Notes under the pieces: model-generated
The model's database searches: none
What the model saw: only the letters and a program-made list of their open reading frames with translations
What the model was told of the DNA's origin: nothing
In this document: positions 46,505-58,477 of the stretch, piece by piece
Position numbering within the stretch: position 1 is the stretch's first letter
Layout: each line of letters opens with the position of its first letter
DNA from: Gigaspora margarita
Taxonomy: Eukaryota > Glomeromycota > Glomeromycetes > Diversisporales > Gigasporaceae
DNA: 64,000 nt
Reading direction: 5' to 3'
Assembly: GCA_009809945.1 (NCBI GenBank)
Contig: WTPW01000188.1
Location: forward strand, 68,562-132,561
Program-made: the position numbers and the translations under genes

Positions 46505-46896
46505 TTATGAAACCATTCCTGAAATTTCTCATAATTTTTTTCCACACCAATTCCATAATAATAGCAAATGGCAGTTTTCCAAATTCCTTTGGAATTACCC
46601 GCCTCAGCAGACTTCAGATAATATGTAAATGCTTTATGTTTATCGATTTCGACACCAATTCCTAAATAATAACAATAACCAACTTGATACATTCCGTTAT
46701 AATCATTCATGTCTGCTGATTTTTGATAATATTTGAATGCCTTATTTTCATCCTTTTCAATTCCAATTCCATATTCGTAACAATATCCGAGCCGATACAT
46801 TCCGTCTGGATTATTTATAACTGCTAATTTTTGACAATTAGTGAAATTTAGTTGATTGAAATCATCGATTATTTTCGCAAAGTTTTCATTTGACAT
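46505..46896 (-). CDS. Sel1-like repeat protein exon, probable N-terminus of the kinase gene
   Basis: ATG at 46896 opens 130 codons, MSNENFAKII to EWFH. It contains about three Sel1-like repeats with the typical MYRLGYCYEYGIGIEKDENKAFKYYQKSA pattern (residues about 33-61, 69-97 and 105-128; the motif is given here in part only). Such repeats form an alpha-solenoid for protein binding. After EWFH the frame runs into unrelated AT-rich codons. A good GTATGT donor stands at 46504, so this is an exon rather than a whole gene. With the 14 triplets and the two kinase exons the spliced length is 1,638 nt, 545 codons plus stop. Sel1-kinase combinations are common in Glomeromycotina. As a stand-alone gene it would have an odd hydrophobic tail. 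Confidence 0.8.
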
Positions 46897-48653
46897 TTTG
46901 ATTTATGAAAAAAGAAAAAAGATATTAATACATTAACATCCCATCGATATTTTATCTCAATATTTATTACTTACGTACGTATGTACGTATGTACATAGGT
47001 TATACAATATAACCTAAATTGTACCTGTGTAGCATCAGTCTCAAATGCATGTAAGTATTTAAGTACGGACGGTACGTGCCGTGCTTCCTGGTACGGCTAA
47101 CAATACGAGTGACGATCACTCAAAATTCAGTGATAATAACTCAAAATTCATAGTGATAAAAAATTTACCCGATGATCTGCGTAACAAATAGTGCAGTAAT
47201 GTACTGTACATTATGCAGGTGATAGTTTACTAACAATATATGCCTGAAACAAATGCTAACCCTATGTGTGATGTCGGTATAGCCTGCAGGGAAATGCCTA
47301 TTGTATCAGGAAAATGCGCAGCTACCATTAAATATATACTGTACACACGTATGCGTACAAGAGTAGATGAGATAACATTAAATGGCAGCGCCGAAAATTA
47401 AAGATTTGTTCTACTAATAATAATTATATTATTATGTTAATTAATATTCAGAAGTATTAATAATATTAAATAATTCGATTGATAGTGTTTTTTGTTATTG
47501 AATTAAATAAAATCATCAAGTTATTTTAAACATCACAATAATCACTAAATTAATATAATAATTTTAATTTCGTACAAACAAAGGTTGAAGTTTTTACTAT
47601 ATGTATATTTTCTATTGGCTCGTTTTTTATTGTAAATTTTAATATTTATTAATATAATAATATTTTAAATTTATTATAACAAAATTGGAATTTCTACACG
47701 TATATTTTTCTATTGGTTCATTTTTTATTGTAAATTTTTTAGTATTTATTAATATAAAAATAGATTAAATTTATTACTTTGCCAATACTTTAACAATATA
47801 TTTAACAATATATTTTTAAATAACTGCAAATTAATAATAAATAACTTTTTAATATGAAGACAAAAAATTAAGCTGTTCTATTATTCTATTTGCCAATACT
47901 AGCATTAACAAATAAATTAACATGAATTAGAAATTGAAGCAATTCGTCGATTGGTGGAATTTGACCTTTATCAAAATCCCCAATTATTTTTAAAAATTGA
48001 CTCTTATTCGAAAATTCTGATTCTCAATTATAAATCTAATGAATAAATGTAGAAATGAAAATTAAATAAGTGCCAAATTCTTTAAATCCGCCAAATTGAG
48101 AAGATTATTATTATGATAAGATCAATGCAACAAAAAATAATATAAAATAAGCAGTTAGATGCGTCGATTGATCTATGATCATTATAAATTGAACCAATAC
48201 GAATAATAAATAAATCAAATTTCTGGTTATAGGTTCTTTATTGATTACATATCTTTATAATTAATTCACCAGCAAAATTATAACAGAAATTGGATCAATA
48301 TCACATATTACCATTTTTCGCACAACCATCGCTGATTTTCACATTTTGTTTTCACACTTTCGTCAAAACTACACAAATTTCATCAAATTTAGTTAACATC
48401 TCTGAGTTAATATGTTCAAGGATAACCAATTAGACAAAGTCATTGAATAATATTTTCATTTTAAAACTAAAAATCGGTTGCAAATCCACGATTTACTTTT
48501 AATTACATGTAAGAATTTAAATAATAAAAATGTCTACTAATATACTTTAATACATTTCATTCTGAATCAAACCAATACCTTTTCTTATTTAAACTAAGCT
48601 AATTAATATATAAAGAATATTTTAAAAAGAGACAGATGAAGCAAAACTAGATA
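46897..48653. other. no gene seen; tandem duplication at about 47581-47782
   Basis: A TACGTACGTATGTACG microsatellite lies near 46974-46996. Two copies of a block of about 100 bases (TTCTATTGGCTCGTTTTTTA and variant) lie at 47597 and 47710. The rest is AT-rich without coding signal. Confidence 0.45.
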
Positions 48654-49794
48654 ATTTTAATGTTCTAAATAAATCAGAGTAGTATTGATTAAAAGAGCAT
48701 CTGATAATGCTTTTGTTCCTTCATCGCCAAGCTGATTAAAATGAATCTTTAAAGAAGTCAAAGTAATATTGTTACGGAGGACATCAGCTAATGTTTTTCC
48801 ACCTTTGAAACCAATCTGATTATTACTAATATCTAAAGAAACCAAAGAAGTATTATTCAAAAGAGCCATCACTAACGCTATTCCACCTTCAGAACCAAGT
48901 TCATTATTTTCAACATTTAAAGAAGTCAAAGTATTGTTTTTGCAAAGAACATCAGCTAAAGCTTTTCCACCTTCAAAACCAATTTGATTATTACCAATAT
49001 TCAAATAAGCGAGAGATGTGTTCTTGAAAAGAGCCACCACTAATATTTTTACACCTTCTGATCCAAGATGATTTCCATATATATTTAAGAAGTTAGAGTA
49101 GTATTTTTGTAAAGAAAATCAGCTAATACCTTGATTCCACAAGAATCAAGTCGATTATTTATACAATCTAAAGAATTTAAAGTAGTTTTCTTGCAAAGAG
49201 CCTTCATTAATGTATTTCCTTCTGAGTAATCATAATTTTAAAATATATAGATGACAAACTAGAGTTTTTATAAAGATTTTCAGAGAATGAATTGATTATA
49301 AATTTACGTGTATCTTTATAAACTTCTGGATAATTATATAAATCAATAAAAGAAATCCATCCTCTTAAAAATTTAACACATTTAATCCTATCACCTGTTC
49401 GTAAAAACATTGAGATCAATGAGCACATAATTGCTCTAACCACAAATATTTCATCTATTTTTGAACCATATCTTTAATAAGTATATTGAAAATTCATAAT
49501 TCCATTAGAAGAAATATCTAAATGGATATGTAAGTAAGTAATATATTTTGTATACTCAAATAATGGCTTTGAATCATTCGGGAGTATAATATTAAAAGAG
49601 CTTGTTCTTCAGCGTTTAGACATGATAAACATGTTCTTATTAATTTTTTATTCTTAAAAACGTCATCTATTCTACTAACAATATCGGTACAGTATATCTA
49701 CACCATTGATGGTTTACGAGAAGGAACGAAAATAAGCATTTATTATTAAGGTACTTTAATATTTCCAAAAACATTCGTTAGGTAAAGCTATCAT
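48654..49794 (-). pseudogene. F-box / RNI-like LRR protein, decayed
   Basis: A start MIALPNECFWKY at 49794 is the usual F-box opening of these fungi. After a frame change it continues KYLNNKCLFSFLLVNHQWC (F-box core). Pieces FEYTKYITYLHIHLDIS and YGSKIDEIFVVRAIMCSLIS follow, with a stop and shifts between them. The C-terminal half has leucine-rich repeats of ribonuclease-inhibitor type (about 28 residues; LTSLNVENNELGSEGGIALV). One and a half repeats sit before a one-base frame change near 49090. At least four follow in the open frame 49040-48657, which ends IYLEH-stop. F-box/LRR proteins act in SCF ubiquitin ligases. With about four lesions this copy is probably dead. Confidence 0.75.
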
Positions 49795-50386
49795 TTTGTG
49801 AGTGAAATAAAAAATTTTTACTTCGTACTATGGAAGGTCAAATTGATTGTTAAAACCAGTAAAAGCTGAGAATCATGACTTAATTTATTTATGCAACCCA
49901 AAATAGGAAATTTACGCAATTTAAACTCATTATAAAATTTTTACGTAAGTATATACGTAACAGATTATCACTGGTTTAATTTTTGTAAGGGATAAGCCAC
50001 TTTGCATATTTTAATATAATAGACATTTTTTCGATTTTAGTCTATTTTGTAAGCAGTAACTTTAACAATGTAATAAGCTTTACCTAAATTTGACGATCGA
50101 AATTTGTAAAATTATCGATTAACCAAATACGATATAAAAAAATTATATTTTCACTTGAAATTGTGCCATTAATGTATTTAAAAAATATGATTCATATTTC
50201 GCATTAATTATTATTAATGTCAATTTTCTGAAATTATTAAAATAAACCCCTATAAAAAAAAAAATAAAAAAATATAAAGCCTTTAATATATACAGCATAA
50301 CACTTTAATGTAAATCTAATGAGTATCAAAATATGTCATGTTATATATATCTGCAATCATGATCATAACTTGCCGGATAAGTACAG
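49795..50386. other. no gene seen
   Basis: AT-rich sequence upstream of the F-box relic. Nothing supportable was found. Confidence 0.4.
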
Positions 50387-50521
50387 AAGTATACATTATT
50401 GGGCAAAAATTGGTGAATAACGGTAATTTGACAAATGATTGGCTACACGTGCCACTTTGCGACACGTGCTCATTTGCCAAATTACCGTTATTCGACAATT
50501 TTTTCCTAGTATTGTATACTT
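50387..50521. mobile_element. palindromic MITE, 135 bases
   Basis: The ends AAGTATACATTA and its near-complement TAGTATTGTATACTT, and inner GAATAACGGTAATTTG facing CAAATTACCGTTATTC, pair along almost the whole element. A CACGTG core lies on each side of the centre. Confidence 0.7.
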
Positions 50522-51459
50522 AATGTTTATTATATCATTATTAATTCAACTAGTTATCAAGGTATGGAATTACTTTGAAACGTTTAAGAAAAAAGCTATG
50601 TTTCAAGACCATCTATTAATATCAAAGCTTTGTGCGTTCAACTTGTAGAACGCCTTATATTTCTTTAAGAAAAAAAGTTTAAAGGTTGTAAAAAAATCAT
50701 AGTTACTTAAATTGTTCTAATGCAATATTTTCAATCAAAAGAATTTAGATAAATAAGTACAATATTTGTGTGAATCCTTTAAAATTTTTTTATAATAAAA
50801 TTATATAAAATCATTCGATTAATATTTTTAGTTTTTACTAAATATAACTAACATAGCTTTGGTTTACCACCTAGTACGTACCTAATTTTGGGTTTGGATA
50901 CGACCATTGTTGTGATTCCAACTCAACGAATATCAAAACCAAGGTGCCCTTCCTTATGCATACCTCAATCAATTAGCGATCAAATAAGGCTTTTAATTAT
51001 ACATAAACGTACATATGCGCATTTGTTCTCTAGATCTATATTTTCTTTTTTATAAATGATAGTATTTATCAAAAAAAATAAAATAAAAAATAAATAAAAA
51101 AATAAAAAAAAAATAAAGAAATAACAAACTTTTTTTACATCCAAAACCATCATTTGTTGGACAGGAGCGGAGGGACACCTTTCCATACTTTACTAATTTG
51201 ATGTGGTACCCAGATCCTGCCACTGTAATTAGATAAATCTTTGATTTTGAGCAATCACACTCCCGCATAAGTTTAATTAATTTCGACCATCAAAAAAATT
51301 ATATAATAACTAAGAGTGTAATAAAATGATAAATAAATATGATAAATAAATGACAATTGACGTAATAATTATGATAACATAATATAACTCAAATAGATGA
51401 TTAACAAAAGCCAATTAAAAGCTAATTAATATGTTGTTGTGTTGATACAAAAAATAAAA
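50522..51459. other. no gene seen
   Basis: AT-rich stretch with an A-rich low-complexity tract at 51066-51125. The frames there are low-complexity products. Confidence 0.4.
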
Positions 51460-52200
51460 GAATTTATACGCCACAACAAACGGCTGCAAGAAATGAAGCT
51501 AGAAGTAAGCGATTGGTCTCCATGATCCCAGAAGAACAGTTAAGTTACTGAAATGATGAATCAATAAAACAAGGCAAGCTTGGCGCGAAATTCAAAATAA
51601 TATTGTCGAAAAAGAGAATAAAAATCCAAGCGATGAACGTAACGTTTATTTATAATTTCAAAAATTATTAAATATCGACTACTTACATTAACTAATTTTT
51701 TTTTTGTTTCAGAAGATTAAAATATTTTGTCGTTACCACTTGCATGCCAACTTTGTAATTACGATCAGAGTCTTTTAAAGAATTTAGTAATACAATTCCT
51801 GCACTTAATTCAATTTCTGTCCTATATGTAAAGAAGCCTTTCCAATGATTGTATTAGTGCATAAACAGGATTATGAATTAGACGCAATCAAGAAAAATTA
51901 ATACCAAAATGTTTTTAGATGAAAATAACATGAAATCAGGTAAATAAAAAAAAAAACATGTCTTATGCAATATGTATATATATATTTACAATTTAAACTT
52001 TTTTTGTATGATAGGAGAAATTCCCAGTGAACTTCCTCAACTAAATCAAGTTGAAGAAATGCTTATTATACACAAGGCGAACAACTTGGGTATCGAGGAA
52101 ATGTAATTAACTTTTCACGGGATTCCAAGAATTTATTACAAAACTACCTTAAAACACTTTCACGATTGATACTTTAGTTACTCGAAAGCCTGGACAAGCC
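51460..52200 (+). pseudogene. DUF6570-type (Helitron-associated) relic
   Basis: Pieces in order: TAARNEARSKRLVSMIPEEQLSY (about 51480-51550, then a stop), FCPICKEAFPMIVLVHKQDYELDAI (about 51816-51890) and DENNMKSG ending at a GTAAAT donor (51941). An intron to TGATAG at 52014 is followed by EIPSELPQLNQVEEMLII. One frame change later comes GEQLGYRGNVINFSRDSKNLL and TLVTRKPGQALI. This matches the DUF6570 region that precedes the Helitron helicase-like domain in proteins of these fungi. Helicase and replication-initiator parts are absent. Confidence 0.6.
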
Positions 52201-53050
52201 CTTATTTAATTTCAAATTTTAAAGTTAAACAATTTTATGTTTTATTCTGTTTAGAATACCACAATAAAAGTTGCATATTACACTATAAGTTTTGTATATG
52301 AAAAGTTGTTGGAAAGGTAATATCTAATAAAGGTTTTCTGAGATTTAGAAAATAATTATAGTTTTACCTGTGGTACGTACGTATGTATGTAAATGTTTCT
52401 TGTTATACTCAATTTAACTTTAGAAAAGAATTGTGCTGTTATTGATTAATGTCTTGTTCACTTCGAAAATACAATAGTACAAATTTGTAGCAATAATCAT
52501 ATTATTATCGCACTTGCTAAAATCGTTTACTGTGCCCATTCACCGCCTTGTAAGTATTAGATTAATAAATTATTTTTATTCTCGCTAAGTGCTATAAAGT
52601 AAACGAAATTAGAATAAATAGTAAATATTCATAACTTGAACAACTTAATTTAATTACTTAGAATTATTAAAAATTCTTTATACTCACAAATTAGGCTGTT
52701 TGAAGTTAAAGCTTTGTTTAGCTTTATTTGTTTATTTTATTTTATTTTTTTTTGTATTTACACAAACATATAAAATAAAAATATATAGTGTATTGAAAAT
52801 CCTCAATATAACTGAAACATTCCGATTATTGTGCTGACCATTATATCGACTAATTTGTCACTTCTATTTGTTTAATTTGAGAAGAATTCAGGTAGGTATC
52901 ATTAAACGAAAATTCGCTTCAAATGGCTTTATTACGAATAAAGTTAATTAAAAGTAAAAATTGCTAATAGCATATTTTAGATACTTGAATTAATGATTGT
53001 TATTTATATTCACAGACTGTAATGAAATTAAATATTTACTAGGAAAATGG
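52201..53050. other. AT-rich, with detached relics of the microexon-type unit
   Basis: On the minus strand TTTCATTACAG-TCT-GTGAATATAAATAAC lies at about 53026-52999. A lone donor-side piece TTTGTGAGTATAAAGAATTT lies near 52686-52667. Both match the array at 44858-46504. No surrounding coding exon was recognised. Confidence 0.4.
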
Positions 53051-53054
53051 GAAC

Positions 53055-53240
53055 CATTTAAGTCCGAAGGACAAATATAAAATGCCACATCTGATCTGGC
53101 CAATAAGGATCAGTTTTATTGTTTTGATTTTTTTTTATGTTACACCTGATCTAGCCAATCAGGATTCAGAATTTGTTAACACACAGACATCAGGATCACT
53201 ATTGCTCCGTCTGTAATGTCCTTCGGACAATAATTTAACT
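53055..53240. repeat. GTCCGAAGGAC-ended inverted repeat
   Basis: TTAAGTCCGAAGGACAAAT at the left faces TAATGTCCTTCGGACAATAA at the right. CTGATCTGGCCAATAAGGAT and CTGATCTAGCCAATCAGGAT lie inside. It is probably a small MITE. Confidence 0.5.
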
Positions 53241-53341
53241 AAGTTTATGAACTCCGTTTCTGGTATATCATTTTATGCTAAATACTGTATGCACTGTAGC
53301 AAACCTGTCAAAATCATGTGTGTGATAGTTACAATTTAAAT

Positions 53342-53362
53342 CACGTGGCCAAAGGCCACGTG
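53342..53362. repeat. perfect CACGTGGCC hairpin
   Basis: CACGTGGCC-AAA-GGCCACGTG, nine paired bases around a three-base loop, in AT-rich DNA. Confidence 0.7.
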
Positions 53363-53719
53363 GTTTAGATATCCTAACAGATCTGACGTAACAACCCGTG
53401 CGTTGCTATTTACTAATAATTTCAACTTTTTTGCATCATTATTATTTTCACTTGTTCGTAAAACTTTATCTTAATTATCCCAACTTTATTCTTTTCTCTT
53501 TTTAAATATCGAGCAGCAATTCTAATGTTTGTATTTATTGCAACAATGAAAAAAAAACTTCGAAACAACTTGTAGATCAGTTTCGATAAAAAAAAAAAAA
53601 AGAAAAGAGCCTTTAACATGTAGAACCAATTCGATGAACTATTTTATATACATATTTATTCTTTTTTGAAACAATCTTACAAGGAAAAAAAAATAGTTTA
53701 GAATTTGAATTCAAGATTG

Positions 53720-54115
53720 TAAGAACTTTTAGAATTAATGGGTCGGGAGACATTTTTAAATCAAATATAGTCTTCGCAAGCTATGAAAGTTTTAAAATAG
53801 TCTAACTGAACATAATCTTCGCACGTTTATATAAACTTTAAAAATATTTCGACCAATATAGTCTTCTCCCAACTAAAAACTTTTTAAAAAACCTGACTAA
53901 ATAAAGTTTTTCATCAGCTATGAAAATTTTAAAAATATTCGACTGAAATATAGTATGAGGATCTTAAAAATAACTCGACAAAATATAGTCTTCGCTCTGC
54001 TATAAGAATTTGAAAAGTTATCAACAAACCAAACAGAGTCTTCAACCATTGTATGAATTTTAAAAACTACCAACTATGAGAATTTCAAAACCATCTAACT
54101 AAATTGTTAGTCTTG
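53720..54115. repeat. degenerate 60-65-base tandem repeats
   Basis: About six diverged copies of a unit like AAATATAGTCTTCGC...GCTATGAAAATTTTAAAAA. No conserved frame was found. Confidence 0.55.
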
Positions 54116-54168
54116 ATTTAATGAAAAGTAAATCTAAATTCAATTTTGCCTTTTATGAAACATAGTTA

Positions 54169-54208
54169 ATTCGCACGGGTATATATGAAAATATATACCC
54201 GTGCGAAT
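54169..54208. repeat. perfect 18-bp stem with GAAA loop
   Basis: ATTCGCACGGGTATATAT (54169-54186), loop GAAA, then the exact complement (54191-54208). There are no mismatches in the stem. Confidence 0.85.
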
Positions 54209-54547
54209 AAGCTTTCAAAAAAAGCACGGCTAAATATTTATTTAAGGCTCAGAATCATGTAATTTGAAGATATATTCAATCACCTTAATTCACATGGTTC
54301 GAATTTTTTGGCAATCTCTTATTGGTATCGGTACGTTTATATTTATTTAATGCTTATATAATAAACCTGTTTTAAGTGTAATAGGCATCAAAAACGTAAC
54401 TTTTAATGGTGCTTGGCACACGATACCTCCTTTAATAATATATAATATATATAATATATGTAGTATAAGATAATATATATATATATATTATTATTATTGT
54501 GATTATTTATTTAAAAAATAACAAATGTCCCCTTTATGGATCGCAGG

Positions 54548-56435
54548 TAGGGATGGGATGGGTTCGGTCGTCATCGGTCGATCATTATCGGTTAACCGCT
54601 CATAGCCGGTTAGCCGCGGTTAGTCATACGGTTAATAACCGGTTATAGCCGATAAATTATTTTTCCAATTATTCAATCAAATATCTCAATAAATGACAAG
54701 TAGGGATGGGACACTGCACAGATGCACAGACGGCTGAAAGACGGCGATTTGCATCACATGATCAACAAAACCATCGTTTATAATTCTGGTCAAACTTGCA
54801 GATCATTTGACCACTTTAAAGTTGTTATGCTCTAGATCTGGCCAAATGATTTGCAAATTTGACCAGAATTATTAACGATTTGTTTTGACATGGCATATCG
54901 GTTGTAGTGGCGATTGCAAATTTTTTGAACTCAATTAATTCCAACACAGAATATGTATCGTGATAGCAAGTTTAATAGTAAATTTCACAATAAATCGTAA
55001 TAGAATTTATGACTGATTCGCTTTATATCATTATAATAGTTTGGGTGGCGATTCTACTCTAGTATACAATTCTGTCAAAATTGCAGATCATTTGACCAGA
55101 ATTAAAATTGGGTTGTTATAATTCTGGCCAAATGATCTGCAAATTTGGCCGGAATTATGAACAAGGTATCTCTCAACCGGCCACCTAAAAAATTTTCAGA
55201 TCATGTGATATACATTAATTTATTTATATTTAATTAACATTATTGTTCACTTATATCAGTAAGAAAGTTTTATTTAAAAATGAATCATATCATTAATCAT
55301 GCAAGTCATCAGGAAATTGTTTTTACATATAGCTATGTAGAAATTTTACATAAATTATATTTAAAAATTATACATAGATCTATAAACCCAATGTAGACTT
55401 GCATAGCATAAATTTATACATAAATATAACTTTAAATAATATTTATTTAACAGGTTATGTAACGAAAATTTAAAATATAAAAATGTGTTAAATAGCCAAA
55501 TAAGTAAAATGTTAGAATGAAAATAAAAGTTATAATTAAAGTTAGGGTTAGAATTAGATTTGACGAGGAGCATTTTTAATTAAAACTACAACAGGGGTTA
55601 CCCTAGTATAATTTTGAGATATTGACTATTTCTTTTTTTAAAATTTATATAAAAATTTATTTTCAAAAAATGCATTTGTCATCCCCCATGACACATTTAT
55701 TTGTCACGGTCAATAAGGCCATATTAATGTTAAAGTAGGATTAAGTTAGGGTTAAGGTCAAGATTAATACAGAATTGCGAGAGGATCATTTTTTGTTAGA
55801 AGTGCAATAGGTATTAGTAAAATTTTGAGATATAAATAAAGCAGTGACAAATAAGTGTGTCACGGGGCGATAAATACATTCCTCCTTTTATAATAAATAA
55901 AGGTTACATAATTATATATGTAAATTTATTAATATATAACATTTATATAAAATTTGTATCTAAATTTTACGATATATAAAAGGTATATAATTATAATATA
56001 TAAAAATTAATAATATATAAGATTTATGTATATTTAGATTTTATAGTATATAAAAGTTACTTCATAAAACTCATAAATATATAGCATTTACATAAGTTTT
56101 GTTTTATAAAATTATTTTTATATAAGTTTAAATAAACTTTACATAAATTCTATATAAGATAATATATAAAAATTAATATATATAATTTTTATATAGTATT
56201 CTATATAATATTTATGTAAATGTACTTGCTGATGAAAGTCACACGATCTGAAAAATTTTTGAGTGGCGGGTTGATTACTCCATTTATCAGATGATAGAAA
56301 ATACACTGATATGGATTTTAAGCAATAATTATTCATTTATTAGCCAGAATATTAAGAATTTTTGCTGACCGGTTAATATCGGTCACGATCGTTAACCGGT
56401 CATGACCGGTCATGAACGGACCGTACCCATCCCTA
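54548..56435. mobile_element. hAT-type element (1,888 bases), non-autonomous, with nested repeats
   Basis: The ends TAGGGATGGGATGGGTTCGG and the near-complement GACCGTACCCATCCCTA are flanked by the 8-mer ATCGCAGG (54540-54547 and 56436-56443). Subterminal CCGGTTA/TAACCGG motifs recur at both ends. Inside are two related hairpins built on CAGATCATTTGACCA (54768-54890 and 55060-55170). There is also an inner TIR pair (CCACCTAAAAAATTTTCAG at 55184 facing CTGAAAAATTTTTGAGTGG near 56270), plus a stray second TAGGGATGGGACAC end at 54702. No transposase. Confidence 0.85.
55682..55872. mobile_element. MITE related to 41216-41430, nested
   Basis: CCATGACACATTTATTTGTCA faces TGACAAATAAGTGTGTCACGG. The interior (ATACAGAATTGCGAGAGGAT) is the complement of the interior at 41310-41340. 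A partial relative lies at 55510-55625. Confidence 0.55.
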
Positions 56436-56443
56436 ATCGCAGG

Positions 56444-57794
56444 CAATTAATATTCATGACATTATGATCTTTTCTTTATGTCATAGCGTATGACTTTCGT
56501 AATTTTCTAACAAATTGGTTAGCTATTTAGAAAGATTACATTGCCTATACTTTTTTTCTGTGTATAATAAAATTATTTACCAATTACATGAATGTGGGAA
56601 GTGGATGTACGTACGAACATATCATATTTGTACATACCAGGAATGGATTATAAAACAAAAGCGTATTGATTGGTACCATACAGCAGATCAGTATAGTACA
56701 AGTCTGTTCGATACGTAAGTACGAGGCAGATTTGTCTTGGATTCAGACATGTGACAGACCATTTATGGTCACATATTCGATCGATTGATTGATCGAGGTG
56801 ATCAATCAAGTATGAGTCGTTGTTTAATTGTTCAAAGTATATATTAGTACTGTTGAGGTCCGTAAGTAAGATAGACTTTTTTCTTCTGTGAACCTGATAT
56901 TCGTTCTGGTTACACCGACCCTCCCCCACTCAGTAAGTTTTCCAAAGTGGCCCGTCGGGACGAAAGTCATGGGAAACGAGGGTTAGGTAGCTTATGATTA
57001 AGACGTCAGTCATTCGTATAGAAGTGAATGCATTTCACGACCTGTCGGGACGACAATTAGTTATACAAAGTAATACAGCCTATGACCTGTCAGTACGACA
57101 GTCAAAGAAAAAATTACGCGATGATAAAAAGCTGCGTAGGTTACTCGATTAGCAGGAGAATAACACTCATTTTATTTTCATAGTGTAACCTAGAAAGGAA
57201 AGACAAAATAAAGAGCGATTTTTAAAATCTGTATATACTGATCCGGTGTTATATATATTAGCGTTAGGGTTAGGAATTATAGCTGATCCTGGTCTGTACT
57301 ATACCGAACTGCTCATCCATACCATACTTATTTGCGAAAACATTGGCCTGCACTATACTAATCTGCTCCAACCTTCCTTTACCTATAACAATAACATTAA
57401 CATGCTGTAATGGTTAACAAAATGGAACAACGCTTGTAAAATCGTAAATTTTGATTTCCCAAATTCGCATTTACTGTTTGATTATCTGATATTTACAAAC
57501 TGTTTTGAGCTAAACAAGTAATCGAATGTTCACGATTTTGAAAATAAACTGTTCTTTTGGTTATTTGATTTTCTTGTTGGATTTTTTGTCTCCTAAATTA
57601 TTTTATAATCACCGTGTTTCTTGGCATGAACAATGAATTATTTGAATATAGGAATTGATTGTATTTATATTTCTGAGTCACACTATATTAATTCTCCATA
57701 ATAATAATAATAATAACAAATATTGGTATTTTTAAGTTGTATCTTAACTACATGACCGCCACCCAAAAACCACCCCTTACAGCATATACGAATA
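56444..57794. other. no gene seen; spaced CCTGTCGGGACGA motifs
   Basis: CCCGTCGGGACGAAAGTCAT, ACCTGTCGGGACGACAATTA and ACCTGTCAGTACGACAGTCA occur near 56950, 57041 and 57078. The rest is unassigned. Confidence 0.35.
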
Positions 57795-57980
57795 CTGTCG
57801 GCCCTCCCCAAACCGATCCTGTCAAAATCGATAACCTGTCAAATCTGATAAAAACTTAATCTACCAAGTTGGTACCTGATATATAAATCTAGTAGTTTAT
57901 AATGTTTTCAAATCCGATAACCTTATGAAACTGATACAAAACCAGTCCACCATGCATACCGGTTTGGGAAGGGCCGACAG
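57795..57980. mobile_element. CTGTCGG-type MITE, copy B
   Basis: The ends are CTGTCGGCCCTCC and GAAGGGCCGACAG with TA flanks. It is almost identical to copy C at 62071-62256, so both moved or were copied recently. Confidence 0.9.
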
Positions 57981-57982
57981 TA

Positions 57983-58477
57983 TATTTATACAATCATTAT
58001 TTTGCGCTTCAACGCATAACGAAATAAATCAAAAAACTAATCTATACTGAAATTAAAAATTTATAACGCTTTGTTGACTGTTATATAATAAATAATTATT
58101 ACTAAAAATGCCAAATAATGATTAAATTTCCTTTCACTTACATGGTTAATTGAATTAATAATAAACTGCATATTTCTTTATCATATTAAACATTCAGATC
58201 TAACCACTATCAAGGTCTTCCGTTTCTGGTTTCGCACGATGGCGTCGCGCAGCTATCTAGTTATAGAACATCAGTATGTTATGAGTGACCTGAGCGATCT
58301 GGTATGGGTGTAAAATACTTATTCTAAAAACCATACCATACTGATCAGCTATAATACCTAACCTTAAACACAGGCACTTTACACCCTGATATGGTCATCC
58401 ATACTGATATTCGTATCACCAGATCACTGACCGTAAGAGAACATTTATATACTGTAGTCGATCATATATACTATGTC
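57983..58477. other. no gene seen; weak TIR repeat at about 58285-58430
   Basis: CGATCTGGTATGGGTGTAAA faces TACACCCTGATATGG and CACCAGATCACTG. The flanks do not show a clear duplication. Confidence 0.35.
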
